A DNA stretch of 64,000 nt from Gracilibacillus massiliensis. Its GTDB lineage: Bacteria > Bacillota > Bacilli > Bacillales > Amphibacillaceae. A model generated the notes under the pieces. The model was not told the DNA's origin. It saw nothing but the letters and a program-made list of their open reading frames with translations, and did not search any database. The stretch spans positions 1,116,001 to 1,180,000 of the forward strand of contig NZ_CZRP01000013.1 in the NCBI RefSeq assembly GCF_001458115.1, read 5' to 3'. Below, piece by piece: positions 1 to 8,736 of the stretch. Position numbers and translations under genes: made by a program. Every line of letters starts with the position of its first letter. The stretch's first letter is position 1.

Positions 1-254
1 TGCGGTATGCCATAACCATGCATTTGCCAATTAGAAGGAACTATTAATTGATCCCATTCCTCAATATGCTCAGGCACTTCCTGTGGGGTTTCAAAATAGG
101 CAAATTTCCAAGTACCATTTAATAATTGAAACCGGTCAGAATGAACTCTTTGATGAGTCCTTGCTGTTTCTTTATTTGAAAAAGGGATATAATACGCTCT
201 CGCATCTTCACGATTTCGATGTAGAACAGACAATTGTTCCCAGTCTTTTGTCAT
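1..254 (-). CDS. Beta-galactosidase, GH2 (LacZ type), N-terminal part
   Basis: Only the first 84 codons are in the window; the gene runs off the left edge. The residues seen, including ARAYYIPFSN, LLNGTWKFAYFETP and VPSNWQMHGYG, match the start of the GH2 sugar-binding domain of LacZ-type enzymes, which hydrolyse terminal beta-galactosides in the cytoplasm. The ATG at 254 follows an AGGAG motif by seven bases. It lies 16 bp downstream of the aldolase gene and is probably in the same transcript as the sugar-acid module. A GH2 beta-glucuronidase is possible, but the N-terminal motifs fit LacZ better. Catalytic residues lie outside the window. Confidence 0.8.
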   Translation of the reverse strand, partial: MTKDWEQLSVLHRNREDARAYYIPFSNKETARTHQRVHSDRFQLLNGTWKFAYFETPQEVPEHIEEWDQLIVPSNWQMHGYGIP

Positions 255-270
255 GTTGTTCACTCCTGTT

Positions 271-894
271 CTAGATTTGACTGACAAACTGCTTTGCTCT
301 TTCTGTTAATGCAGCTAAATCTTCTGCTGTATAGGAATCTTGCTTTTTCACTAAAGCACTCCCTAGCCCTGCAGCAACTGCTCCAACTTTAAAATAGTCG
401 GATATATTGTCAATATTGACGCCACCAGTCGGCATCAAAGGAATATGTGGTAACGGACCTTTAATATCCTTTAAATAGTTAGGACCTAAAACGGTTGCAG
501 GGAATACCTTGATAACATCCCCACCATTTTCATAGGCAGTTAATATTTCTGTCGGTGTCATCGCACCTGGGATACTAACAACACCATATCGTTTTGTTAG
601 TTTAATCGTATCGATATCAACTGTCGGTGAAAAAATAAACTGTGAGCCCGCCATGATCGCGGCTCTAGCTGTTTCCGCATCTAATACGGTTCCAGCACCA
701 ACAATGATTTCATCTGCAAACTCTTCTCTAACTTGTGTAATTGCTTGTAATACATTCGGTGTGTCCACTGTTATTTCTAACGTTTTGATACCACCTTGAT
801 AAAGAGCTCTTGCTACATCCAACACATGATGAGATGGCACACCACGAATAATTGCAACTAGTTTATTTTCATAAATCTTTTGTAAGGTTTCCAT
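271..894 (-). CDS. 2-keto-3-deoxy-6-phosphogluconate/galactonate aldolase
   Basis: A 207-residue class I aldolase of the KDPG/KHG family, normal length. It splits 2-keto-3-deoxy-6-phospho sugar acids into pyruvate and glyceraldehyde 3-phosphate. Visible landmarks are AIIRG near residue 17, the conserved Glu in TLEIT (E40), the GAGTVLD loop, and the Schiff-base lysine in VIKVFPA (K129). It lies 14 bp after the kinase gene and follows the galactonate-type dehydratase, so a DgoA-like role on the phosphogalactonate epimer is as likely as the gluconate form. A second copy starts at the right edge of the window beside the Kdu genes. Confidence 0.9.
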   Translation of the reverse strand: METLQKIYENKLVAIIRGVPSHHVLDVARALYQGGIKTLEITVDTPNVLQAITQVREEFADEIIVGAGTVLDAETARAAIMAGSQFIFSPTVDIDTIKLTKRYGVVSIPGAMTPTEILTAYENGGDVIKVFPATVLGPNYLKDIKGPLPHIPLMPTGGVNIDNISDYFKVGAVAAGLGSALVKKQDSYTAEDLAALTERAKQFVSQI

Positions 895-908
895 AGTTGG
901 TTCCTCCT

Positions 909-1862
909 CTACCTGTTTACATCTTCTTTATCGTCTTGAAGAAAACGGTCAATCTCTTCTTTATCTGGTAACCCTTCAACATCTCCGTTTACCATCGTCA
1001 CGATAGCACCGATCGCATTTCCACGCGCAATTGCCTCTTCTAGTGGTAATTCTTCCAATAAGCCTGAAATAACACCGGCTGCAAAGCCATCTCCAGCTCC
1101 AATCGGATCGATAACCTGATCAACTCTGAAGCTAGCTACAAATCCATTTTCATTCTCTGTATAATAATGTGAACCTTTACTTCCTTCTTTTAAAATAACA
1201 ACGGAGGAACCATTTGCTTTAAAAAGCTGCGCATATTCAGCAATTGTTTTTTCACCGAAGAAGAATTTTGCTTCACTAACCCCTGGCAAAACGATATCTG
1301 CTTCTGAAGCAATTTCTAACAGAACATCTCTCGCCTTTTGCTTCGAAGTCCAAAGTTTCTCACGAATATTAGGATCAAAAATAATAGTGACCCCATGTTT
1401 TTTTGCTATCTCGATAGCATGCATAATCGTTTGATAACACGTTTCACTTAAAGCAGGTGTAATCCCGGTAAGATGCAGGTACTTTGCGCTTGCAATATAT
1501 TGTTCATCAATATGTTCTGGTTCTAATTTGCTTGCTGCTGATCCCGCACGATAATAATAAACCCTGACATCATCTGCTTTTCGTAATTCTTTAAAATAAA
1601 GACCGGTTGATGCCTTTTCATCACGAGTAACCTGTGAAACGTCAACACCCTCGCCCCTTATAAATGAGACAAGTGCTTGACCTAACTCATCATCTCCAAC
1701 TCGACTAATCCAGCCTGTCTGATAACCTAAACGTTGCAAACCAATCGCCACATTTGTTTCGGCACCAGCAATTTTTCTGGAAAAAGTTGTTGCATATCTC
1801 ATTTTTCCAGATGTATCCGGCGTGAATAATGCCATACTTTCCCCTATTGTTACGACATCCAT
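909..1862 (-). CDS. PfkB-family 2-keto-3-deoxy sugar-acid kinase
   Basis: A 317-residue ribokinase/PfkB-fold kinase. The N-terminal TIGESMALF, the GAETNVAIGLQRLG segment and the C-terminal DPIGAGDGFAAG signature with its catalytic Asp mark a 2-keto-3-deoxygluconate or -galactonate kinase. It makes the substrate of the adjacent aldolase. An upstream in-frame ATG at 1880 exists, but the ATG at 1862 is preferred because GGAGGG lies six to seven bases before it. It is translated just after the dehydratase gene. Whether the natural substrate is the gluconate or galactonate epimer cannot be told from sequence; the neighbouring DgoD-like gene favours galactonate. Confidence 0.87.
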   Translation of the reverse strand: MDVVTIGESMALFTPDTSGKMRYATTFSRKIAGAETNVAIGLQRLGYQTGWISRVGDDELGQALVSFIRGEGVDVSQVTRDEKASTGLYFKELRKADDVRVYYYRAGSAASKLEPEHIDEQYIASAKYLHLTGITPALSETCYQTIMHAIEIAKKHGVTIIFDPNIREKLWTSKQKARDVLLEIASEADIVLPGVSEAKFFFGEKTIAEYAQLFKANGSSVVILKEGSKGSHYYTENENGFVASFRVDQVIDPIGAGDGFAAGVISGLLEELPLEEAIARGNAIGAIVTMVNGDVEGLPDKEEIDRFLQDDKEDVNR

Positions 1863-1873
1863 TGAAATCCCTC

Positions 1874-3022
1874 CTACCATTCTGCAACCGTTCCATCCTT
1901 ATGACGCCATACCGGGTTTCGCCAACGATGACCTTCTTTCGCCATTTCGATCACTTTTTCTTCATTGATATTGATGCCTAATCCAGGTCCTTGTGGAATT
2001 TTGACATGGCCATCCTGATAATCAAATACGGATTTATCGGTAATATAATCTAGCAAATCGTTTCCTTTATTATAATGAATACCCAAGCTCTGCTCTTGAA
2101 TAAAAGCATTATGTGCCGTTGCATCAACTTGTAGACATGCCGCTAAAGCAATCGGACCTAATGGACAATGTGGGGCAACAGCAATGTCATATGCTTCTGC
2201 CATTGAGGCAATTTTCTTCACTTCGGTAATCCCGCCTGCATGTGATAAATCTGGTTGAATAATATCGGCATAACCCGCTTCAAATAAAGGCTTAAAGTCC
2301 CAACGAGAATACATACGTTCACCAGTAGCAATCGGAATACTTGTATGTTTGGTTATTTCAGCAAGAGCTTCATTATTTTCTGGCAACACAGGTTCTTCAA
2401 TAAACATCGGACGAAATGGCTCTAACTCTTTTACCAGAATCTTTGCCATCGGTTTATGAACTCTTCCATGAAAGTCGATACCAATTCCGACATAATCCCC
2501 AACTGCTTCACGAACAGAAGCAATTCGTTCTACCACTCGATCAATTTTTTCATAGGAATCAACATATTGCATTTCTTCTGTTCCATTCATTTTCACTGCT
2601 GTAAACCCTGCATCCACTACCTGTTTCGCAGCACTTCCGACATCACTCGGGCGATCGCCACCAATCCATGAATAGACCCGAATCGATTCACGACAAGCAC
2701 CACCTAAAAGTTGATAAACAGGTGCGTTAAAGTATTTTCCTTTAATGTCCCATAGTGCTTGATCAAGACCAGCGATTGCACTCATTAGGATCGGACCTCC
2801 ACGATAAAAGCCAGCACGATACATGACATTCCAGTGATCTTCAATTTTAAGTGGATCTTTACCGATTAGATAATCAGCTAATTCAAGCACTGCAGCCTCG
2901 ACAGTAGCGGCACGTCCTTCGACAACGGGTTCTCCCCAACCTGTGATTCCCTCATCTGTTTCCACTTTTACAAAACACCATCTTGGTGAGACTATAAATG
3001 TATTAATTTTTGTAATCTTCAT
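1874..3022 (-). CDS. dgoD: D-galactonate dehydratase-type enolase-superfamily enzyme
   Basis: A 382-residue member of the mandelate racemase group of the enolase superfamily, the same length as E. coli DgoD. Metal and catalytic segments seen are [33 protein letters not shown] and the C-terminal [14 protein letters not shown]. DgoD removes water from D-galactonate to give 2-keto-3-deoxygalactonate. The ATG at 3022 is chosen over one three codons upstream because that earlier ATG abuts its AGAAGGG motif with no spacer. It is first in a dehydratase-kinase-aldolase run behind an IclR regulator. A related sugar-acid dehydratase specificity is possible. Confidence 0.82.
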   Translation of the reverse strand: MKITKINTFIVSPRWCFVKVETDEGITGWGEPVVEGRAATVEAAVLELADYLIGKDPLKIEDHWNVMYRAGFYRGGPILMSAIAGLDQALWDIKGKYFNAPVYQLLGGACRESIRVYSWIGGDRPSDVGSAAKQVVDAGFTAVKMNGTEEMQYVDSYEKIDRVVERIASVREAVGDYVGIGIDFHGRVHKPMAKILVKELEPFRPMFIEEPVLPENNEALAEITKHTSIPIATGERMYSRWDFKPLFEAGYADIIQPDLSHAGGITEVKKIASMAEAYDIAVAPHCPLGPIALAACLQVDATAHNAFIQEQSLGIHYNKGNDLLDYITDKSVFDYQDGHVKIPQGPGLGININEEKVIEMAKEGHRWRNPVWRHKDGTVAEW

Positions 3023-3036
3023 AACTTCCATCCCTT

Positions 3037-3801
3037 CTATTGTTTGATATGTCCTAATTTATTAGATATATACTTACTCTGTTTTAAAATTTCACTCGCT
3101 AATTCCCCGTTAACTCTATTCTTCGTCACTCTCTCAACTGGACCAGCAATACTAATAGCAGCTACTACCTTGCCTTCATGATCAAAGACCGGTGCCGCAA
3201 TACAACGAATGCCATTTTCATGTTCTTCTTCATCGATGGCATAGCCTTGTTGTTTAATCGTTCTTAGTTCTTGTTTTAATGCTTCCTTCGTGGTAATCGT
3301 GTTATTAGTAAAAACAGGCAATCCTTTTTCCTCTACTAATTCATCGATTTCTGCTTCGGAAAAATCGGACAATATTGCTTTTCCTACCCCCGTACAATGC
3401 ATGTAGGCACGGCGACCAATTTGCGAATACATGCGAAGTGTTTGATTACTTTCTACCTTATCGATGTAAACGACTTCATTTTTATCATGAATACAAAGGT
3501 GGACCACTTCTTCAGAACGTTTTGCTAATGCCTGTAATGCGTCTTTTGCTAAGGTACGTATATCCATATGATTCAATAACGAACTTGCTAAAACAAGACA
3601 CTGTGTCCCTAGTTGATAGTGTCCATTCTCTGAATTTTGGTGGACATAACCTCTACTGACTAGTGTTTGTAACAAGCGATGAATCGTGCTTTTGGCAAGG
3701 TTCATTTGTGCCGTTATTTCGGATATACGAAGTCCTTCTGGATATTCTGCTAATAATTCGAGAATAGATAATGTGCGTTCAACAGATTGTACTTGTGACA
3801 T
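3037..3801 (-). CDS. IclR-family transcriptional regulator
   Basis: A 254-residue IclR protein: winged helix at about residues 5-65 ([20 protein letters not shown], then [11 protein letters not shown]) followed by the ligand-binding domain with the [10 protein letters not shown] and [14 protein letters not shown] segments typical of the family. The ATG at 3801 follows AGGGAGAA; an upstream in-frame ATG has no such site. It is first in the minus-strand unit and likely controls the dehydratase, kinase and aldolase genes, and itself, through the tandem palindromes directly upstream. The ligand is probably a sugar acid or keto-deoxy intermediate (inference). Confidence 0.88.
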   Translation of the reverse strand: MSQVQSVERTLSILELLAEYPEGLRISEITAQMNLAKSTIHRLLQTLVSRGYVHQNSENGHYQLGTQCLVLASSLLNHMDIRTLAKDALQALAKRSEEVVHLCIHDKNEVVYIDKVESNQTLRMYSQIGRRAYMHCTGVGKAILSDFSEAEIDELVEEKGLPVFTNNTITTKEALKQELRTIKQQGYAIDEEEHENGIRCIAAPVFDHEGKVVAAISIAGPVERVTKNRVNGELASEILKQSKYISNKLGHIKQ

Positions 3802-3818
3802 AATAATTCTCCCTGTAC

Positions 3819-3855
3819 GTTCCATAATACGGAACAATATTCTTCATCTTGGAAC
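3819..3855. promoter_or_regulatory. Tandem operator candidate for the IclR regulator
   Basis: Two copies of a GTTCC-N7-GGAAC inverted repeat lie head to tail: GTTCCATAATACGGAAC at 3819-3835 (perfect) and ATTCTTCATCTTGGAAC at 3839-3855 (imperfect left arm), centres 20 bp apart. They end about 18 bp before the regulator's start codon. IclR proteins commonly bind such pairs as dimers of dimers. Binding is inferred. Confidence 0.6.
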
Positions 3856-3940
3856 ACTTATAGTTTACCTAATCCCTCCCTCTCTCGTCAAGTATCGATC
3901 AGCAAATAGCAAACTCTATAAACCTTGAGACACATAAGTA

Positions 3941-4637
3941 GGATGATGCGATATAACTTAGGTAGTAATTTTGAAAGGTTTTATGTTTGTGATAACCGCT
4001 TCGGCTTGCCCACTTCCCTTTCCATGGGGTTTTCCCTTCAGCTAACTTTTTCAAGCGAAAACCACTCGAAAAAGTCGATCTTCAGGGAAAATGATCCCAT
4101 AGGAGTGGAAGTGGCCGCCTACGCTTAGTGGAACTCTACAACTGTTGCAAATGCTAGTATTTTTGATTGTTACAAATATAAGCTTATATTGCTAATAATG
4201 ATAAGTAATTCTTGAACCCATTTATGATCGATATGTAATAAAGCCAACATTTTTATTATGACTTTAGTTGTAAAGCATTAACAAACGTAGGCGGCCTTTT
4301 TCACTCGAGGCCACTGAAAAACATATTATGGAAATTATTTTCCCCACTTTAACCCCCGAAACACTATTGAAAATGCATATTATTCCCCACTTTCATATGA
4401 TATTTAGTATGAATTTTGGGATTGTATTTTTATTGATTAAAAAGGAAGGGGGTTTTTCAGTGGCCTCTTTTCACTCCTGCGGGACGTTTTTACCCTAAGA
4501 TCCACTTTTTAAGCGCACTTTGCTTAAAAAGTTAGCTTAGGGTAAAAACCCGCGGAAAGGAAAACGGGCAAGCCGGAGCGGTTACAAAGTATAAATAAAC
4601 TCTCAAAATTACCTCCTAAGTTATGTCGCGTAATCCT
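3941..4637. repeat. Dispersed composite repeat, copy A (about 700 bp)
   Basis: This fills most of the gene-free stretch 3856-4734. The two ends are inverted copies of about 40 bp: left GATATAACTTAGGTAGTAAT, right ending in the complement of GACATAACTTAGGAGGTAAT. Inside are two modules, near 3995-4130 and 4465-4590, each with a CCGC-TNCGGCTTG edge, a CTTCCCTTTCC or GGAAAGG tract and a hairpin built on GATCCACTTTTTAAGC / GCTTAAAAAGTTAGC. Between them is an A/T-rich spacer also found, inverted, in copy C. No plausible protein is encoded. Confidence 0.8.
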
Positions 4638-4692
4638 GTTTTTGTTCAGTCGTGATATAACTTTACGATAATCATTTTATTTTTTTATATAC

Positions 4693-4729
4693 AAAACGAG
4701 CACTACTCTTATTTGAGCATGCTCGTTTT
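4693..4729 (-). terminator. Terminator after the GH42 gene
   Basis: The arms AAAACGAGCA (4693-4702) and TGCTCGTTTT (4720-4729) form a stem just past the GH42 stop codon. On the minus strand the stem is followed by a T/A-rich run. It ends the gan-type operon. Confidence 0.7.
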
Positions 4730-4734
4730 GACGG

Positions 4735-6783
4735 TTATTTTTTCAATATCGTTACACCGAAGCGTTCTATTGTGATTTTTCCAGCTTCCTGCTTATTTGT
4801 TAATATATTTTGATACGATTGATCCAAATTAAGTTCTTTAGCCTGACTAGAGAAGTTCATCAGGAAAACAAACTCATTTTTGCCATCGGTTCGAACTTGT
4901 GCACTAACACCTTCTGGAAGCGGACCGTTCAATGCTCGCTTCAATTGCAAGTCATTCGCTAATGTAACAAAAAAGTCTTGATGAAAGGCATGATCATTTC
5001 TTGAAGCTATATAATATGCCTTGCCCTCACCTAATTGATTAACTGTTAAAGCGGGACGTCCTGCATAAAAGTCATTACCGTAATAGGCCAATGCTTCTGC
5101 ACCTTCAAGATGGATCAAGTCACATAATTCCCTTGCTTCGTACTGTCCGTTAATTCCTAATTGATTGTTCCCGACAGTTTCTATTTGATTTGTTTCTCCA
5201 TCATATAAACCGTCAATTTCTTCAGACCAGATGCCTAACGTTTTACGCAATGGTCCAGGAAAACCGTCGATAAAGCATAAATCATGATCATCAACAATAC
5301 CAGACCAATAGGTAGTAACAAAAGTTCCACCGTTTTCGACAAATTGCTGAATGCGCTCGCCAACACCAGGTTTCACCATATATAACATTGGTGCTACAAC
5401 AAGCTTATATTTAGAGAGGTCCTTTTCTGAATCAATCACATCTACTGCAATCCCTTGTTCCCAAAATGCTTGGTAATGTTCAACTACAGTACGTTCATAG
5501 TAAACACCACTATTCCGTGGTCCCTGAGCGTCTTTTACCGCCCAGCGATTTTCGGTATCAAAAATAACCGCTACTTCTGCGTTCACAGTAGTTCCCACTA
5601 CTTCATCCAGGTTAGATAAATCTTCACCTAAATTCTTCACATCTTGGAAAACACGGGTATGTTCATGTCCGACATGATCAACTACCGCACCATGAAACTT
5701 CTCACTCGATCCACGACTTTTTCGCCATTGAAAATATTGAACCGAATCTGAACCATGGGCCACTGCTTGAAGCGAAGATAAAGCGTGCATACCAGGCTTT
5801 TTCAACTTACTAATCGGTTGCCAGTTCGTTAAACTTGGTGTACTTTCCATTAACAAGAAAGGCTGGCCATCTTTTAAAGAACGGAACCAATCGTGATTCA
5901 TCGCTGTATAAGCCGCAAGAAAATTTTCATCCTGTGTATCGTGCCATGTTGGATAGGAGTCCCAAGAGATGATATCAATATCATCTGCCATTTTGGAATA
6001 ATCTAATGCTTCGAATAACTCCATAAAGTTAGCTGTTGCGGGCATTTCTGGCTTAACCGCTTTTAAAGGTTTCACTTCTTGACGATAAAAATCTAATGTT
6101 TGCGCCGTAACAAAACGTTTCCAATCTAGATTTTGTCCATGGACCATCGTCTCACCATGTGGTGCAGGTGACTCTACCTGAGACCAACTTGAGTACGTAT
6201 GACTCCAGAACGTTGTCCACCAAGCATCATTTAAAGCATCTAATGTTTTATATTTGTCTTTCAACCAGTTACGAAATGCATCTTGACAATAATCACAATG
6301 ACATTCGCCACCATATTCATTCGAGATATGCCAGCCAATTACTGCTGGATGATCTGCATACCGTTCCGCTAGTTTGCTATTGATTATTTTCGTTTTTTCT
6401 CGATAGACTGGTGACGTATAACAGTGATTATGACGCATACCGTGCAGATTTCGTACACGATTTGCACCTATACGTAAAACTTCGGGGTACTTTTCCGACA
6501 TCCATGCAGGTCTAGCACCAGTTGGTGTTGCTAGAAAAGCATAGATACCATTCTCATGAAAAGTATCGAGTAACTTATCCATCCACTCAAAGGTAAACTT
6601 GCCTTCTTCTGGTTCTAGTTTTGCCCATGAGAAAATCCCGACAGACATTACATTACAATTTGCTAGTTTCATTAATCGAATATCTTCTTTTAATACCTCC
6701 GGATACTTCACCCATTGCTCGGGGTTATAGTCCGCTCCATGCAGCATTTTTGGTATTTTTTCACTTACTGGATTGAATTTCAT
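4735..6783 (-). CDS. ganA: Beta-galactosidase, GH42
   Basis: A 682-residue GH42 enzyme of full length with no signal peptide, so cytoplasmic. The start has HGADYNPEQW. The acid/base Glu is E156 in HISNEYGG and the nucleophile is E313 in LLMESTPS. Cysteines 121, 161, 163 and 166 (the last three in GECHCDYC) match the zinc site of many GH42 enzymes. It removes galactose from beta-1,4-galacto-oligosaccharides. It is the last gene of an importer-GH53-GH42 operon, the same content as the B. subtilis gan operon. AGGTGATAAT before the ATG serves as ribosome binding site. Confidence 0.92.
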   Translation of the reverse strand: MKFNPVSEKIPKMLHGADYNPEQWVKYPEVLKEDIRLMKLANCNVMSVGIFSWAKLEPEEGKFTFEWMDKLLDTFHENGIYAFLATPTGARPAWMSEKYPEVLRIGANRVRNLHGMRHNHCYTSPVYREKTKIINSKLAERYADHPAVIGWHISNEYGGECHCDYCQDAFRNWLKDKYKTLDALNDAWWTTFWSHTYSSWSQVESPAPHGETMVHGQNLDWKRFVTAQTLDFYRQEVKPLKAVKPEMPATANFMELFEALDYSKMADDIDIISWDSYPTWHDTQDENFLAAYTAMNHDWFRSLKDGQPFLLMESTPSLTNWQPISKLKKPGMHALSSLQAVAHGSDSVQYFQWRKSRGSSEKFHGAVVDHVGHEHTRVFQDVKNLGEDLSNLDEVVGTTVNAEVAVIFDTENRWAVKDAQGPRNSGVYYERTVVEHYQAFWEQGIAVDVIDSEKDLSKYKLVVAPMLYMVKPGVGERIQQFVENGGTFVTTYWSGIVDDHDLCFIDGFPGPLRKTLGIWSEEIDGLYDGETNQIETVGNNQLGINGQYEARELCDLIHLEGAEALAYYGNDFYAGRPALTVNQLGEGKAYYIASRNDHAFHQDFFVTLANDLQLKRALNGPLPEGVSAQVRTDGKNEFVFLMNFSSQAKELNLDQSYQNILTNKQEAGKITIERFGVTILKK

Positions 6784-6810
6784 ATTATCACCTAACTCTT
6801 TCCTGTTGTT

Positions 6811-7869
6811 TTAGTCTATAAATGCATTAAGCCCTTTTAATTTATTGCCTTCATAGTCAAAAAGGGTTAAATGAGACCAATTATTTTCATGACCTACTGA
6901 CCACTCCTGTTTAGAAGGAATCCAGCAGGGCTCCCAATAATAGATGCCTGTTCCTAGGTTGTGTGGGGTTTGTTTGACAGTTTCTATCAGTTTTTCTAAA
7001 TAAGCTTTCTGTCCATCCACTGAAGCAGGAAACCCTGGTACGAGATGTTCACGGAAATCTGGTGCATCGTCCACTACTGGAATCTCATCCGGTACAATCC
7101 ATGGATATGCGACTTCGACTACCATGATCTCTTTATGGTAACGGTTAGCTGTATCCGCTAAATTGGCTTCAAAATCTTCATAGGGTCCATGCCACCAAGG
7201 ATAATAGGATAAACCGATCACATCGTATTCGAGTTCATAATCCTTGATTTGATCATAAAATTTGCGAGTCCCTGCATTATCTCCGCCGCGATCAATATGA
7301 ATCATTGTTTTAACCGTATTCTCTTCTCTAGTGACAGCCTTTACTCCATCAAGACCCGCTTTAATAAGCGGTAGAATACCGTCCCAGTTTTCAACCTTCT
7401 CGCTATTTTCTTCTTTATATATTTTACCTTCTTCCCATAACATGCCGTTTGTAATCTCGTTACCGATTTGCACCATGTCAGGTAGTATATCTTCTTTATC
7501 AAATGCTTCAATGACTTCTTTTGTATACGTATAGACAGCCTTTACTAACTCATCGTAGCTTAATGATTGCCATGCTTTAGGCTTCGTTTGTTTACCAGGA
7601 TCTGCCCAATAATCGGAATAATGAAAATTTAGCAAAAAATCCATATCGTATTCCTTTATTCTTTTTGCCATTTTCAACGTTCTTTCTAGATTAGTATATC
7701 CCCCAGTGGGTGTATGCCATAAGCGAAGTCGAACAGCATTAACTCCTGCCCGATGCAATATATCGATTACATCGGCAGGCTTTCCATTCTCATAATAAAC
7801 GCCGCCCTCTGTTTCCACTTCATCAACAAATGACAAATCGACACCCTTAATAAATTTTTCTTGTGTCAT
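6811..7869 (-). CDS. ganB: GH53 endo-beta-1,4-galactanase without signal peptide
   Basis: A 352-residue GH53 TIM-barrel. The acid/base Glu is E138 in QIGNEITNGMLW and the nucleophile is E252 in VVEVAYPW; VRLRLWHTP and NFHYSDYWADP are further family motifs. GH53 enzymes cut beta-1,4-galactan. The protein starts MTQEKFIKGVDLSFVDEVE with no hydrophobic signal, unlike the secreted B. subtilis GanB. The ATG follows GGAGGAAG and there is no in-frame upstream extension. It sits 24 bp after the GanQ permease gene and 27 bp before GH42, so it probably shortens imported oligomers inside the cell. Confidence 0.88.
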   Translation of the reverse strand: MTQEKFIKGVDLSFVDEVETEGGVYYENGKPADVIDILHRAGVNAVRLRLWHTPTGGYTNLERTLKMAKRIKEYDMDFLLNFHYSDYWADPGKQTKPKAWQSLSYDELVKAVYTYTKEVIEAFDKEDILPDMVQIGNEITNGMLWEEGKIYKEENSEKVENWDGILPLIKAGLDGVKAVTREENTVKTMIHIDRGGDNAGTRKFYDQIKDYELEYDVIGLSYYPWWHGPYEDFEANLADTANRYHKEIMVVEVAYPWIVPDEIPVVDDAPDFREHLVPGFPASVDGQKAYLEKLIETVKQTPHNLGTGIYYWEPCWIPSKQEWSVGHENNWSHLTLFDYEGNKLKGLNAFID

Positions 7870-7893
7870 AATTAACTTCCTCCATGCAAATAA

Positions 7894-8736
7894 TTATCCT
7901 TTTGTACCACCTGCAGTTAAACCTGATATTAAAAATCGTTGTAAAAACAAGTAAATAATTGCTACTGGTATGGCTATTAAAATAGCACCAGCTGCAAATC
8001 TGGTAAAATTATTCGAAAATTGATCATTAATAAAGTTAAACAAGCCTAGAGCGATCGTGAAATTTTCAGGACTCCTTAAAATGATCGAAGGTAGAATAAA
8101 ATCAAATAACGGTGTCATAAAATTAAAGAGCGCTACTACCGCTAAAATCGGTTTAGCTAAAGGCATTATAATTTTAATAAATACTGTAAAGTGTCCAGCA
8201 CCATCAATTCTTGCAGCTTCATCTAATCCTCTTGGAATCGTATCTAAGTACCCTTTTACTAACCAGGCATTAAATGGAATCTGACTACCAATATAAATCA
8301 GAATTAAACCCGTTAATGAATCAAGCAGACCAATTAAATGCAGGAAGATATACAATGCTACCATCGCCATCATAACAGGGAACATTTGTAGAATAAGAAA
8401 CGTATATAATCCAGATTTTCGCCCAACAAAGTTATATCTGGAAAAAGAATATGCTACAAAAGACGTCATGATAACAGATAGCACAGCTGTACTACCGGAC
8501 ACAATCATACTGTTTTTATACCATAGTAAATAATTACTATTAGGGTCTGTAAATAACCACTTATAATGTTCGAAGGACCAATTTTCCGGGATAATGGTTG
8601 CCGAGTATAAACTATTTCCAGGGTTTAACGACATTCCTAATGCCCAAATAATCGGATATATAATGATTACGGACATAAACGCAAAGATTGCATAGATGCC
8701 CAATAATTCTAAATTGGATTTTAACTTTGGACTCAT
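7894..8736 (-). CDS. ganQ: Galactan oligomer ABC permease, MalG type
   Basis: A 280-residue CUT1 permease with about six membrane segments and the EAA loop (GLDEAARIDGAG) near residue 170. It pairs with the MalF-type permease and the GanS-like binding protein to import galacto-oligosaccharides. Its start codon overlaps the stop of the upstream permease by one base and follows AGAGGAGGG, a sign of coupled translation. The C-terminal GLTAGGTKG is typical of MalG/GanQ. The substrate is inferred from the adjacent GH53 and GH42 genes. Confidence 0.88.
   Translation of the reverse strand: MSPKLKSNLELLGIYAIFAFMSVIIIYPIIWALGMSLNPGNSLYSATIIPENWSFEHYKWLFTDPNSNYLLWYKNSMIVSGSTAVLSVIMTSFVAYSFSRYNFVGRKSGLYTFLILQMFPVMMAMVALYIFLHLIGLLDSLTGLILIYIGSQIPFNAWLVKGYLDTIPRGLDEAARIDGAGHFTVFIKIIMPLAKPILAVVALFNFMTPLFDFILPSIILRSPENFTIALGLFNFINDQFSNNFTRFAAGAILIAIPVAIIYLFLQRFLISGLTAGGTKG

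Noticed and set aside
3925-4128. Possible small gene of 67 codons
   Set aside because: It lies inside repeat copy A, has no ribosome binding site, and similar frames in other copies are broken.
3941-4637. Insertion sequence
   Set aside because: There is no transposase, and no other copy in the window carries one; described as a repeat instead.
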